From: Streptomyces collinus
GTDB lineage: Bacteria > Actinomycetota > Actinomycetes > Streptomycetales > Streptomycetaceae
Assembly: GCF_031348265.1 (NCBI RefSeq)
Contig: NZ_CP133771.1
Location: forward strand, 2,542,001 to 2,606,000
Direction of reading: 5' to 3'
Length of the DNA: 64,000 bases
Shown here: positions 24,903-35,472 of the stretch, piece by piece
Position numbering within the stretch: the first letter of the stretch is position 1
How the letters are laid out: the number at the start of each line of letters is the position of its first letter
Made by a program: the position numbers and the translations under genes
Notes under the pieces: model-generated
The model's database searches: none
What the model was told of the DNA's origin: nothing
Seen by the model: the letters and a program-made list of their open reading frames with translations, nothing else

Positions 24903-25760
24903 TCAGGTGTGTTCGACGACGGTGTCGGCGAGGACGGGCGCGTCGGCCCTCTCCACGGCGCTGACGGCGACCCGGGTGGATCCGGGTGTGTGCCACATGC
25001 GGATCCGCAGGGTCTCCCCCGGGTACACGACCCCGGCGAAGCGGGTGGCGTAGGACCGCACCCGGGTGACGTCCCCGCCGAGCAGTGTGTCGACGACGGC
25101 CTTGAGCGTGATGCCGTAGGTGCACAGGCCGTGCAGGATGGGCCGTTCGAATCCGGCGACCTTGGCGAACTCCGGGTCGGCGTGCAGCGGGTTCCAGTCG
25201 CCGGAGAGGCGGTAGAGCAGGGCCTGGTCGTCGCGGACGGGCCGCTCGACGGTCCGGCCGGGTTCGCCGGTGGGCGGTTCGAGGCGGGCGGAGGGGCCGC
25301 GGTCGCCGCCCCAGCCGCCCTCGCCGCGGATGAAGATCTGGGCGTCGTTGGTCCACAACGGGCCCTCGGTGTCGGCGACTTCGGTGCGCAGCACGAGGAC
25401 GGCCGCCGTGCCCTTGTCGTACACGGCGGCGATCCGGTGGGTGGCGGTGGCGGTGCCCGTCGCCGGGATGGGCCGGTGGACGAGGAGGCTCTGGCCGCCG
25501 TGCAGGACGCGGGCCAGCTCGACCTCGATGCCGGGCATGGACAGGCCGCCGGTCACGCCGGGTTTGCCGGCGCCGGCGACGGTGGCGAAGCTCGGCAGGA
25601 CGTGCAGCCGGGACTCCAGGGTGTAGCGCAGCTCGTCGGGGTCGGTGGCGGGGCTGCCCGCGCCGATGCCGAGGTGGTAGAGCTGCACGTCCTTGTGGTC
25701 CCAGGAGATCTCGCCGGTCCGGGGGCCGGCGGCGAGCGCCTTGGCTGCGTCGATGGGCAT
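24903..25760 (-). CDS. MaoC-type double-hotdog enoyl-CoA hydratase (MFE-2 hydratase-like)
   Basis: 285 residues from ATG 25760, with AGGAG upstream. The first, degenerate hotdog (about 1-130) contains YHLGIGAG. The second (about 150-285) has the hydratase-2 motif YRLSGDWNPLHADPEFA with catalytic Asp and His, and GFERPILHGL. This is the layout of eukaryotic-type 2-enoyl-CoA hydratase 2, which makes (R)-3-hydroxyacyl-CoA. It is first in the operon, downstream of a promoter with an overlapping KstR-like operator. Confidence 0.92.
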   Translation of the reverse strand: MPIDAAKALAAGPRTGEISWDHKDVQLYHLGIGAGSPATDPDELRYTLESRLHVLPSFATVAGAGKPGVTGGLSMPGIEVELARVLHGGQSLLVHRPIPATGTATATHRIAAVYDKGTAAVLVLRTEVADTEGPLWTNDAQIFIRGEGGWGGDRGPSARLEPPTGEPGRTVERPVRDDQALLYRLSGDWNPLHADPEFAKVAGFERPILHGLCTYGITLKAVVDTLLGGDVTRVRSYATRFAGVVYPGETLRIRMWHTPGSTRVAVSAVERADAPVLADTVVEHT

Positions 25761-25851
25761 GGGGCTCCTGATCGCCGGAGGAAGGACCTCGGTACGGCCG
25801 TCCGCACCGTCGGCCGCACCGAGGCCGTCTGGGCCGGACCGGGACGCCAAC

Positions 25852-25865
25852 TGAAACGCGTTCCA
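25852..25865. promoter_or_regulatory. KstR-like operator before the MaoC-ADH-SDR operon
   Basis: TGAAACGCGTTCCA matches TNNAACNNGTTNNA at all eight fixed positions. It starts about 14 bp downstream of the -10, over the expected transcription start, the classic position for a repressor. Confidence 0.7.
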
Positions 25866-25878
25866 GTCCCGCGCCCTC

Positions 25879-25907
25879 TGTATAGCCGAGGCCCCGGCAC
25901 TTGTGAA
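25879..25907 (-). promoter_or_regulatory. Promoter of the MaoC-ADH-SDR operon
   Basis: On the minus strand TTCACA (25907-25902), a 17-bp spacer and TATACA (25884-25879). This is five of six and four of six matches to the vegetative sigma-70/HrdB consensus. The start would fall near 25872, just before the KstR-like operator. Confidence 0.55.
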
Positions 25908-26009
25908 GGCTCCTGACACTGCGTCAGATCGGTGTCGCGGTGGCATGTGGCCTGCCGCAGTCCGTACCGGCTTGGTGATCCTGCCGGACGTCCGGCAGGG
26001 CTTCTCACC

Positions 26010-26750
26010 TCACGCCCGCTGGAACAACGCCGTCCAGAGGAAGGACTTCCCGAAGTACGCGGACTCCTCCGGCTCGTCGCGCATGCGCCGCAGTTCGAGC
26101 TCGGTCAGGCCGGAGAAGATCTCCCGCAACGCCTCGGGCGTGTACGCGAGGCCGCCCCGCAGCCCGGCCCCCTCGCGGTAGAAGTCGGTGTCGGACAGCT
26201 CCGACCCCATCCCGCCGGCTCCGGCGGCGAAGCAGGTGAGACCGAAGAGGCCTGCGGGTGCCAGGAGTTGCTCCAAGAGGGCGACATAACTGACCCGGCG
26301 GTGCGGTGGCAGATGGTGGAAGCAGCCGGAGTCGTAGACGAGGTCGTACGGGCCGGTGAGGTCCCGGCCGCCGAGCGCGAACGCGTCCCCGCAGTGGAAC
26401 CGCACGTTCCCGGCCCCCGTCTCGCGGGCCCGCTCCCCGGCCCATTCGACGGCCGTCGAGGACAGGTCGACCGCGTCGACGTCGAAGCCCCGCGCCGCCA
26501 GGTACAGCGCGTTGCGCCCCGGCCCGCATCCCAGATCCAGCGCCCGTCCCCTGCGCAGCGACCCCCGCTCCACCGCTGCCACCAGGTTCTCGTCCGGCCG
26601 CGCCACGAAGAACGGCACGGGCCGGGAGCGGTCGGCGTAGAAGTCGTCCCACCAGTGGGCACCGCGCCCGGTCCACCGATCGGCCTCGGGTGCGAACAGG
26701 TCGTCGAGCAGGGCGAGTACGTCGTCGACGGTGCGTATGTTCCGGTCCAT
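26010..26750 (-). CDS. Class I SAM-dependent methyltransferase
   Basis: 246 residues from ATG 26750, with AAAGGGGACC upstream. SAM-binding motif I is LDLGCGPGRN (about 72-81), motif II VDAVDLS, and motif post-I DLVYDSGCFHHLPP. The fold matches small-molecule methyltransferases of the thiopurine/tellurite (TehB-like) group. The substrate is unknown. It stands alone between the MaoC promoter region and an MFS exporter. Confidence 0.88.
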   Translation of the reverse strand: MDRNIRTVDDVLALLDDLFAPEADRWTGRGAHWWDDFYADRSRPVPFFVARPDENLVAAVERGSLRRGRALDLGCGPGRNALYLAARGFDVDAVDLSSTAVEWAGERARETGAGNVRFHCGDAFALGGRDLTGPYDLVYDSGCFHHLPPHRRVSYVALLEQLLAPAGLFGLTCFAAGAGGMGSELSDTDFYREGAGLRGGLAYTPEALREIFSGLTELELRRMRDEPEESAYFGKSFLWTALFQRA

Positions 26751-26968
26751 CCGGTCCCCTTTCCGCTTCCGTCGACGGTAGGCCCAGATGCGCTGAAAGG
26801 CCAGGTCAGGGCGGGTTTCCCGGCATCAGCGGAAGGCCGTGCGCGGGCCGCGGCGGGGCCGGGAGGCACCCCGGGGACGGGCCGCACCGCCCCCGGGCCG
26901 AAAGAGCGGCGGCGCACCCGTGACGGGTCGTCACGCCCCTGTTCCGGGCCGCGCCGGCCGCACTGTTT

Positions 26969-28465
26969 TCAGGCGGCGGCCTCCCGCTCCACCGCCTCCC
27001 GCTCCCCCGCCGTCCGCGGCAGCCACACCCACATCAGCGCGACCCCGGCCGTCAGCACCACGGCCCCCACCCGGAACGCGAGCGCGTAGCCCTCCGTCAG
27101 GGCCCGCGGAGTCGTGCTGCCCGCCGACTCGGCCGCCGCAAGGGTGGACAGGACCGCCAGGCCCAGGGAACCGCCCATCGTGCGGGACGTGTTGACGAGG
27201 CCGGAGACCAGGCCCGCTTCCCCGGGGGCGGCGCCGGACGTGGCCAGGGAGGCGAGCGGGGTCGCGGCCAGGCCCGCGCCGAGCATCATGAGGACGCCGG
27301 GAACGAGGATCACCGTGGCGTAGGAGCCGTCGGGCGTCATCGTGGACTGCCAGGCGAACCCGGCCACGGCGACCAGGGTTCCGAGCGCGGCGACGTTGCG
27401 CGGGCCGATCGGGCGCATCAGGCGGGGCGCGAGCTTGGAGCCGAGGATGACGGCGAGGGAGCTCGGAACCAGGGCCAGGCCGGCCTCCAGCGGGGTGTAG
27501 CCGAGGACGTTCTGCGCGTAGAGGGTCATGAAGAACCACATGCAGAACATCGCCGAACCGCACAGGAACATCGAGACGTTCGCCGAGGAGACCGAGCGGA
27601 TGCGCAGGAGGCCGAGCGGCATCAGCGGGCTCGCCGTGCGGGCCTCGACCGCGAGGAACGCCCCGAGCAGGGCCGGTCCGGCGAGCAGCGGCACCAGGGT
27701 GGCCGGTGCCGTCCAGCCCGCCGCCTCCGTCTGGGAGATGCCGTAGGCCAGCGTGGCCAGGCCGGCCGTGACGAGCAGCGCGCCGGGCAGGTCGAGGCGC
27801 CGGCCGTCCCCGGCCCGGCCCTCGGTGAGGAACCAGGCGGCGGCGCACAGCACCACGGCCCCGACGGGCACGTTGATCAGCAGCACCCAGCGCCAGGAGA
27901 GCGTCTCCACGAGCAGCCCGCCGACCAGGCCGCCCGCCGCGCCGCCGCCGGCCCCGACCGCGGTCCAGGTCCCGATGGCCCGGGCCCGGGCCGCCCCTTC
28001 GGGCACGGAGGCGGTGAGGATCGTCAGCGTCGAGGGCGCCAGCACCGCCGCACCCAGCCCCTGCACGGCCCGCGCCGCCAGCAGCTGCCAGTCGTCCTGG
28101 GCCAGCCCGCCGGCCGCCGAGGCCAGGGTGAACAGGCCGAGCCCGACGAGGAACATCCGCTTGCGGCCGTAGAGGTCTCCGGCCCGGCCGCCGAGCAGCA
28201 TGAACCCGGCGAAGGCGATGGCGTAGGCGTTCACGACCCATTGCAGGCCCTGCTCGCTGAGCCCGAGCCCGGTCCGCATGGACGGCAGGGCCACGTTGAC
28301 GACGGACACGTCCAGCACGACGAGGAACTGCCCGGCGCAGGTGAGCGTCACCACGAGCCACATCGGCGGCGCCCCGCCCGGACGCAGCCGGGACAGCCGG
28401 GGCGTCCGGGATGGGCGGGATGTGCGGGCGGTGGCGGCGTCGGCGGATTCGAGCATGGGTGTCAT
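26969..28465 (-). CDS. MFS transporter, DHA2 family, 14 membrane helices
   Basis: 498 residues from ATG 28465 (ATG 28456 is the alternative). The protein has 14 predicted helices; motif A is GRAGDLYGRKRMF after helix 2, and motif C-like GWRWVLLINVP-type segment (SWRWVLLINVPVG) marks helix 6. DHA2 proteins are proton-driven exporters of drugs and dyes. No TetR or MarR gene is adjacent. It diverges from a second MFS gene across a 210-bp region. Confidence 0.9.
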   Translation of the reverse strand: MTPMLESADAATARTSRPSRTPRLSRLRPGGAPPMWLVVTLTCAGQFLVVLDVSVVNVALPSMRTGLGLSEQGLQWVVNAYAIAFAGFMLLGGRAGDLYGRKRMFLVGLGLFTLASAAGGLAQDDWQLLAARAVQGLGAAVLAPSTLTILTASVPEGAARARAIGTWTAVGAGGGAAGGLVGGLLVETLSWRWVLLINVPVGAVVLCAAAWFLTEGRAGDGRRLDLPGALLVTAGLATLAYGISQTEAAGWTAPATLVPLLAGPALLGAFLAVEARTASPLMPLGLLRIRSVSSANVSMFLCGSAMFCMWFFMTLYAQNVLGYTPLEAGLALVPSSLAVILGSKLAPRLMRPIGPRNVAALGTLVAVAGFAWQSTMTPDGSYATVILVPGVLMMLGAGLAATPLASLATSGAAPGEAGLVSGLVNTSRTMGGSLGLAVLSTLAAAESAGSTTPRALTEGYALAFRVGAVVLTAGVALMWVWLPRTAGEREAVEREAAA

Positions 28466-28675
28466 GCTCTCAACCGCCTTGCACCCCTTGCATCGGGATT
28501 TCGCCGGGCCCCGCCTCGGTCCCGGGTCCTAGGTCGCGTCCGGCCTCGGGCTTTTACGCAATCCCAAGGAAAGGTCAAGTTTTCGTTAGGGTGCCGAAGC
28601 AACGGAATAGTTGCCTGGACATACAAGGTTCCCACTCCACGTAACCCGACGCTCCCGGCCTGGAGGCCCTCCTCA

Positions 28676-31172
<2,497 letters not shown>

Positions 31173-31278
31173 GAGCACGGCTGGGCGGGTGAACTGCGCC
31201 CTCCGCACCCCGCCCGGTCGGCCCACGGGCGGCGTGGCGCGTCGGCGGGCGACCGCCGCTGCCCAAGGATCCGGCCGC

Positions 31279-31566
31279 GTGGCACACACCTTCGAAGAGC
31301 TCGTGGAGAAGCAACGCGCGGCGGACGAGGCGTACGCCCGCGTGCGTCACCTCCAGGACGCGTACGGGCCGCCCACCCAGACCAAGTGGAGCGACCAGCA
31401 GACCACCACCTGGGAGACGGCCTGGCGGGCCTGGCGCGATCTCGCCCGCGACGTCCAGGCGGCGGTGACCGGGTACGCGAAGCAGGAGGGCACACCGCGC
31501 CAGGAGGTGGAGGCGCGGGTGAAGGAGGCGGTACGGCACGGGGACGCCGGCGGGAACGGGGCGTAG
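31279..31566 (+). CDS. Small hypothetical helical protein
   Basis: 95 residues from GTG 31279 (AAGGAT upstream); earlier in-frame codons lack a ribosome site. It is an acidic-basic, wholly helical protein with three helices and no cysteines, signal or membrane segment. It resembles the small conserved Streptomyces proteins that accompany cell-wall genes, and lies just before an amidase. Function unknown. Confidence 0.75.
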   Translation: MAHTFEELVEKQRAADEAYARVRHLQDAYGPPTQTKWSDQQTTTWETAWRAWRDLARDVQAAVTGYAKQEGTPRQEVEARVKEAVRHGDAGGNGA

Positions 31567-31659
31567 GCCGCGCCCGCGAAGTCCGGGCACGGCCCTGCCG
31601 CCACCCGTCGAGCCGTCTCCGGCCCGCCGCCCCCGCCGACGGCCGCTAGGGTGGCTGGC

Positions 31660-32610
31660 GTGTCGTACGTAGGCCCGGACTTCGAACCTCCCCAGAACCG
31701 CCGCCCCCGCCGCGGCCCCCTGACCGTCGCGCTCGCCGCGCTGGTGCCGGGGGCGCTGCTCGGCTGGCTGGTGTACGAGACGGTGGGCGGCCCGGGGGAC
31801 GACGGGGGTTCGGGGCAGGCGACCGTGCGGTCCTCCCCGCCCGCCGCGTCGAGCGCGCCCTCCGACGACGCCAAGGAGCCGGGCGCCTCACCGGAGCCCA
31901 CGGCCACGCCCTCGGCCTCCGCGCCCGCCGCTTCCGGGCCGCTCAAGGGCAAGGTGGTCGTCATCGACCCGGGGCACAACCCGGGCAACTTCCAGCACGC
32001 CTCCGAGATCAACCGCAAGGTGAACATCGGAACGAACTCGAAGGAGTGCGACACCACGGGCACGTCCACCAACGACGGTTACACCGAGGCGAAGTTCACG
32101 CTGGACGTGGCGCACCGGATGCGCACGCTGCTTCAGAAGCAGGGCGCCACGGTGAAGCTGACGCAGGACGGCGACCGGCCGTACGGGCCGTGCGTGGACG
32201 AGCGGGCCCGGATCGGCAACCAGGCGAAGGCGGATGCCGTCGTCTCGATCCACGCGGACGGCTCGGGCGCCGGCAACCGCGGCTTCCACGTGATCCTGCC
32301 CGGTTCGGTCAAGGCGGGTGCCGCGGACACCCGGGCGATCGTCGGTCCCTCCCGGGATCTCGGCGAGCGCGTCGCGGGCCGCTTCGTCGCGGTCACCGGC
32401 AGCGCGCCCTCCAACTACGTCGGCGACGGCGGCGGACTCGTCACGCGTAAGGACCTGGGCGGTCTCAATCTGTCAACGGTTCCCAAGGTGTTCATCGAGT
32501 GCGGCAACATGCGCGATAGCAAGGACGCGGCGTTGCTCACCAGCGGCGCATGGCGACAGAAGGCGGCGCAAGGGATCTCCGAGGGAATCGTGAGTTTTCT
32601 GCGCGGGTAG
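31660..32610 (+). CDS. N-acetylmuramoyl-L-alanine amidase (Amidase_3), membrane-anchored
   Basis: 316 residues from GTG 31660 (AGGGTGG upstream; GTG 31651 also in frame). One transmembrane anchor (about 20-42) is followed by a Ser/Pro/Ala-rich linker to about 95. The zinc amidase domain (about 98-316) begins KVVVIDPGHNPGN (zinc His), has zinc Glu in DGYTEAKFTLDVA, zinc His in SIHADG and the catalytic Glu in VFIECGNMRD. It cleaves the bond between MurNAc and the stem peptide in the wall, during division, sporulation or turnover. Confidence 0.93.
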   Translation: MSYVGPDFEPPQNRRPRRGPLTVALAALVPGALLGWLVYETVGGPGDDGGSGQATVRSSPPAASSAPSDDAKEPGASPEPTATPSASAPAASGPLKGKVVVIDPGHNPGNFQHASEINRKVNIGTNSKECDTTGTSTNDGYTEAKFTLDVAHRMRTLLQKQGATVKLTQDGDRPYGPCVDERARIGNQAKADAVVSIHADGSGAGNRGFHVILPGSVKAGAADTRAIVGPSRDLGERVAGRFVAVTGSAPSNYVGDGGGLVTRKDLGGLNLSTVPKVFIECGNMRDSKDAALLTSGAWRQKAAQGISEGIVSFLRG

Positions 32611-32768
32611 TCCCGGACCGGCAGATCCCGGCGGACACCCTGATGGGGCGGACGATAGGGTCCTCCTTACGATGAGGGGCCACCCCCGCGCTTCACACCG
32701 AGTCCGGACGGCGGCATGGTGACGGCGACGCCTCTACCGACGATGAGACGACCTACGAAGGACCTGAA

Positions 32769-33605
32769 GTGAATATCCGCTCCCTCACTCGGGGCGACGG
32801 CGTGGTGATCGGAGCAGCGGTATTGCTGTTGATCGCGTCGTTCCTCGACCTCTACTCGTTCGACAATGTCCCCGACAGCGTCGACCTCCCCAGCCTGTGG
32901 GGCAGCGGCCCGGTCGTGTTCAGCGTCGTGCTGGCCGGGATCATCGGCGCCGCGCTCGTCGTCGTCGGCCGGGGTCTGCCGCAGGCGCCGAAGATCGCGG
33001 GGCTGGAACTCGTCCCGTTCGGCGTCGCCTTCACGGTGTTCGCCGCGTGGAGCGCCCTCGGCAACATCTTCGACGTGACCGGCGGCTACGACAACATCGA
33101 GGGGACCAACAGCGACTTCCTGCCGAGCCCCGGCATCGGCATGATCCTCGCCCTCGTCGCCACACTGCTGATGGCCGCCGCCGCCCTCGCCACCCCCCTC
33201 GTCCCGGCCCTCAAGGGCGCCCTGCTCCCGGCCCCCCGTCCGGCCGCCCCGCAGCCCTACGGCGCCCAGCCCCCCGGTGGTTACGGCTACCCGGGCGCGC
33301 AGCAGCCCGGCGGCTACGGCCAGCCGCAGCCGGGGCAGCCCGGGCAGCCGTTCGGCGGCCAGCCCCAGCAGGCGCAGGCCCAGCCGCAGCCGCAGCCGCC
33401 GGCCGGGGACTTCTCCCCGTTCTGGTTCGCGGTGCCGGTGCCGCGGCCGCTGTTCGCGGAGGACGGCTCGCCCACACCGATCGCCGAACTCGCCCCGGGG
33501 ACCTGGTACCTGGCCGTCGAGCAGCGCGGTGCGGCCCTGGTCGCCCAGACGCAGGACGGCCGCCGCGGTGTCCTTCAGGACACGTCGGGCATCCAGCGCG
33601 GCTGA
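32769..33605 (+). CDS. Membrane protein with four helices and Pro/Gly/Gln-rich linker
   Basis: 278 residues from GTG 32769 (AAGGAC 5 nt upstream). Four membrane segments (about 10-30, 45-67, 75-95 and 115-140) are followed by a Pro/Gly/Tyr/Gln-rich stretch (about 155-215, QPGGYGQPQPGQPGQPFGG) and a compact C-terminal domain (about 215-278) with FWFAVPVPRPLFAEDG and PGTWYLAVEQRG. The general plan occurs in many actinobacterial envelope proteins. No function is known to me. Confidence 0.8.
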   Translation: MNIRSLTRGDGVVIGAAVLLLIASFLDLYSFDNVPDSVDLPSLWGSGPVVFSVVLAGIIGAALVVVGRGLPQAPKIAGLELVPFGVAFTVFAAWSALGNIFDVTGGYDNIEGTNSDFLPSPGIGMILALVATLLMAAAALATPLVPALKGALLPAPRPAAPQPYGAQPPGGYGYPGAQQPGGYGQPQPGQPGQPFGGQPQQAQAQPQPQPPAGDFSPFWFAVPVPRPLFAEDGSPTPIAELAPGTWYLAVEQRGAALVAQTQDGRRGVLQDTSGIQRG

Positions 33606-33621
33606 GCCCCTCAGCACCACC

Positions 33622-33651
33622 CGGCCCCTCGCCCTTCCGGGCGGGGGGCCG
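33622..33651 (+). terminator. Terminator hairpin after the Pro/Gln-rich membrane protein
   Basis: CGGCCCCTCGCCC pairs with GGGCGGGGGGCCG around a TTCC loop, 17 bp past the stop. Confidence 0.65.
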
Positions 33652-33701
33652 TTGTCGTACAGTCGGCGTCCCGTCAGCTGACACACCGTCAGGAGGCAGG
33701 C

Positions 33702-34715
33702 ATGCGGCTCGGTCTCGCGCTCGGCTACTGGGGCCGCGGCCCCTCCCTCGGCCATGTGCCCCTCGCGCAGGAGGCCGAGCGGCTCGGTTACGACTCCGTG
33801 TGGACGGCGGAGTCCTGGGGCTCGGACGCGTTCACCCCGCTCACCTGGATCGCGGCCCACACCTCCCGCATCCGGCTCGGCACGGCGGTCGCGCAGATGG
33901 CGGCCCGGTCGCCGGTCACGACCGCGATGCACGCCCTCACCCTGGACCATCTGTCCGGCGGCCGCATGATGCTGGGCCTCGGCCTCTCCGGCCCGCAGGT
34001 CGTCGAGGGCTGGTACGGCCGCCCGTTCCCCGCCTCGCCGCTCACCGCCACCCGCGAGTACGTCGACGTCCTGCGGCAGGTGCTGCGCCGCGAGGCCCCC
34101 GTCGAACTGGCGGGCCGCTTCCACTCCCACCCCTACCGGGGCCCGGACGCCACAGGCCTCGGCAAACCCCTCAAGCCGATCACGCACCCGCTCCGCCCGG
34201 ACCTGCCGGTCCTGCTGGGCGCGGAGGGGCCGAAGAACGTCGCCCAGACGACCCGGATCGCCGACGGCTGGCTGCCGCTGTACTGGTCGCCGACCCGGCC
34301 GGAGGTCTACGGGCCGGCCCTGGGCGACCTCCCCGAGGGGTTCCTCGTCGCCCCGATGGCCCAGGTCCGGGTCTGCGACGACGTCGCCGAGGGCCTGCTG
34401 CCCGTCAAGACCATGCTCGGCTTCTACATCGGCGGCATGGGGCACGCGGCCCGCAACTTCCACGCCGACCTGATGGCCCGCATGGGCTACGAGGCCGAGG
34501 CCCGCCGCATCCAGGAGCTGTTCCTCTCCGGCCGCCGGGAGGAGGCCGTGCTGGCGGTCCCCGACGCCTTCGCCGACGAGATCTCCCTGGTCGGCCCCCG
34601 TGAACGCATCGCCGAGCGGCTGGAGTCGTGGCGCAAGGGCCCGGTGACGGACCTTCTGGCCCTCGCACCCGACCCGCACACCCTGCGGGTGCTGGCCGAG
34701 CTCAACTCCCGGTGA
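33702..34715 (+). CDS. LLM-class F420-dependent oxidoreductase
   Basis: 337 residues from ATG 33702, with GTCAGGAGG upstream. Luciferase-like TIM barrel: MRLGLALGYWG at the N-terminus, YDSVWTAESWGSDAFTPLTWIAAHTSRIRLGT (shown in part by SVWTAESWGSDAF) and LGLGLSGPQVVEGWYGRPF are typical of F420-binding members of this family from mycobacteria and Streptomyces. It would transfer hydride between reduced F420 and an organic substrate, which is not identified. A single-gene unit, convergent with the VWA operon (stops 7 bp apart). Confidence 0.9.
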   Translation: MRLGLALGYWGRGPSLGHVPLAQEAERLGYDSVWTAESWGSDAFTPLTWIAAHTSRIRLGTAVAQMAARSPVTTAMHALTLDHLSGGRMMLGLGLSGPQVVEGWYGRPFPASPLTATREYVDVLRQVLRREAPVELAGRFHSHPYRGPDATGLGKPLKPITHPLRPDLPVLLGAEGPKNVAQTTRIADGWLPLYWSPTRPEVYGPALGDLPEGFLVAPMAQVRVCDDVAEGLLPVKTMLGFYIGGMGHAARNFHADLMARMGYEAEARRIQELFLSGRREEAVLAVPDAFADEISLVGPRERIAERLESWRKGPVTDLLALAPDPHTLRVLAELNSR

Positions 34716-34722
34716 GCGGCCG

Positions 34723-35472
34723 TCACCAGAAGATCGCGATCGCCTCCAGCGTCACCTCGCGGGTCTCCTCGCGCCAGCCGGTCATCTTGCCGAGGCAGCG
34801 GGCCGTGAAGGTGCCCGCCGGGATCGAGCGGCGCGCGTTCCCCGGGGCCACGACCCGCATGGACACCGGGGGCTGCTCGTCTCCGTACTCGGCCCGCAGC
34901 TCGAATCCCTCCGCCACGTCCGGGACGCGGGTGAAGACGCCCTTGACCGAGACGAACTCGCCGATGCGGCTCAGGGTCACCGCACGGCCGTCCGCCAGGT
35001 TGGCGGACAGGTTCCGGTTGGGGACGACGGTCAGGGTGGTCAGGTCGGCGTGGACGATGGCGTCGGCCCGGTCGAAGGCCTCCATGACCACGCCGATCAC
35101 GTTGATCGGCTTGTCCTTGCGCACGAACTTGCGGAACGTCTCCTGGCTGACGTCCCGCTTCAGCCGGAACCGGAACAGAAAGGTCAGCACCCGGCTCCAG
35201 AAGCCGACACTCGTGTCGACCTTCGTCCGCAGCTCGACGGCCTCCTCCAGCGCGGACCGGTAGTTGCCGAGCTCCCACAGGTCCATCACCGCCTGCTCGT
35301 CCAGGTACAGGCAGATGCTGTACGCCGACTGCCAGCGCCGCAGGTGCCTGCGGCGCTCCCGGGCATGGCGCACCAGGACCACGGCGAGCACCACGGCGCC
35401 GGCGGCCGTCACCAGCCAGACCGTCATCCACGGCCACCAAAGGCTCCACCACAGTGCGTCAGTGACAGCCAC
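34723..35472 (-). CDS. Membrane-anchored protein, third gene of the SBP-VWA operon
   Basis: 249 residues from GTG 35472, with AAGGAG 4 nt before it. A tryptophan-rich N-terminal membrane segment (about 8-35) is followed by a cytoplasmic domain of about 210 residues without a recognised fold. It has a helical first half and a beta-rich second half (about 140-245). It overlaps the VWA gene by 14 bp. As the only member with a large cytoplasmic part, it could relay a signal from the two extracellular binding proteins; that is inference. Confidence 0.8.
   Translation of the reverse strand: MAVTDALWWSLWWPWMTVWLVTAAGAVVLAVVLVRHARERRRHLRRWQSAYSICLYLDEQAVMDLWELGNYRSALEEAVELRTKVDTSVGFWSRVLTFLFRFRLKRDVSQETFRKFVRKDKPINVIGVVMEAFDRADAIVHADLTTLTVVPNRNLSANLADGRAVTLSRIGEFVSVKGVFTRVPDVAEGFELRAEYGDEQPPVSMRVVAPGNARRSIPAGTFTARCLGKMTGWREETREVTLEAIAIFW

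Noticed and set aside
28466..28675. Operator between the two divergent MFS genes
   Set aside because: CAAC-GGAATA-GTTG near 28,600 is a short inverted repeat only; no regulator gene is adjacent and the match to any known site is weak.
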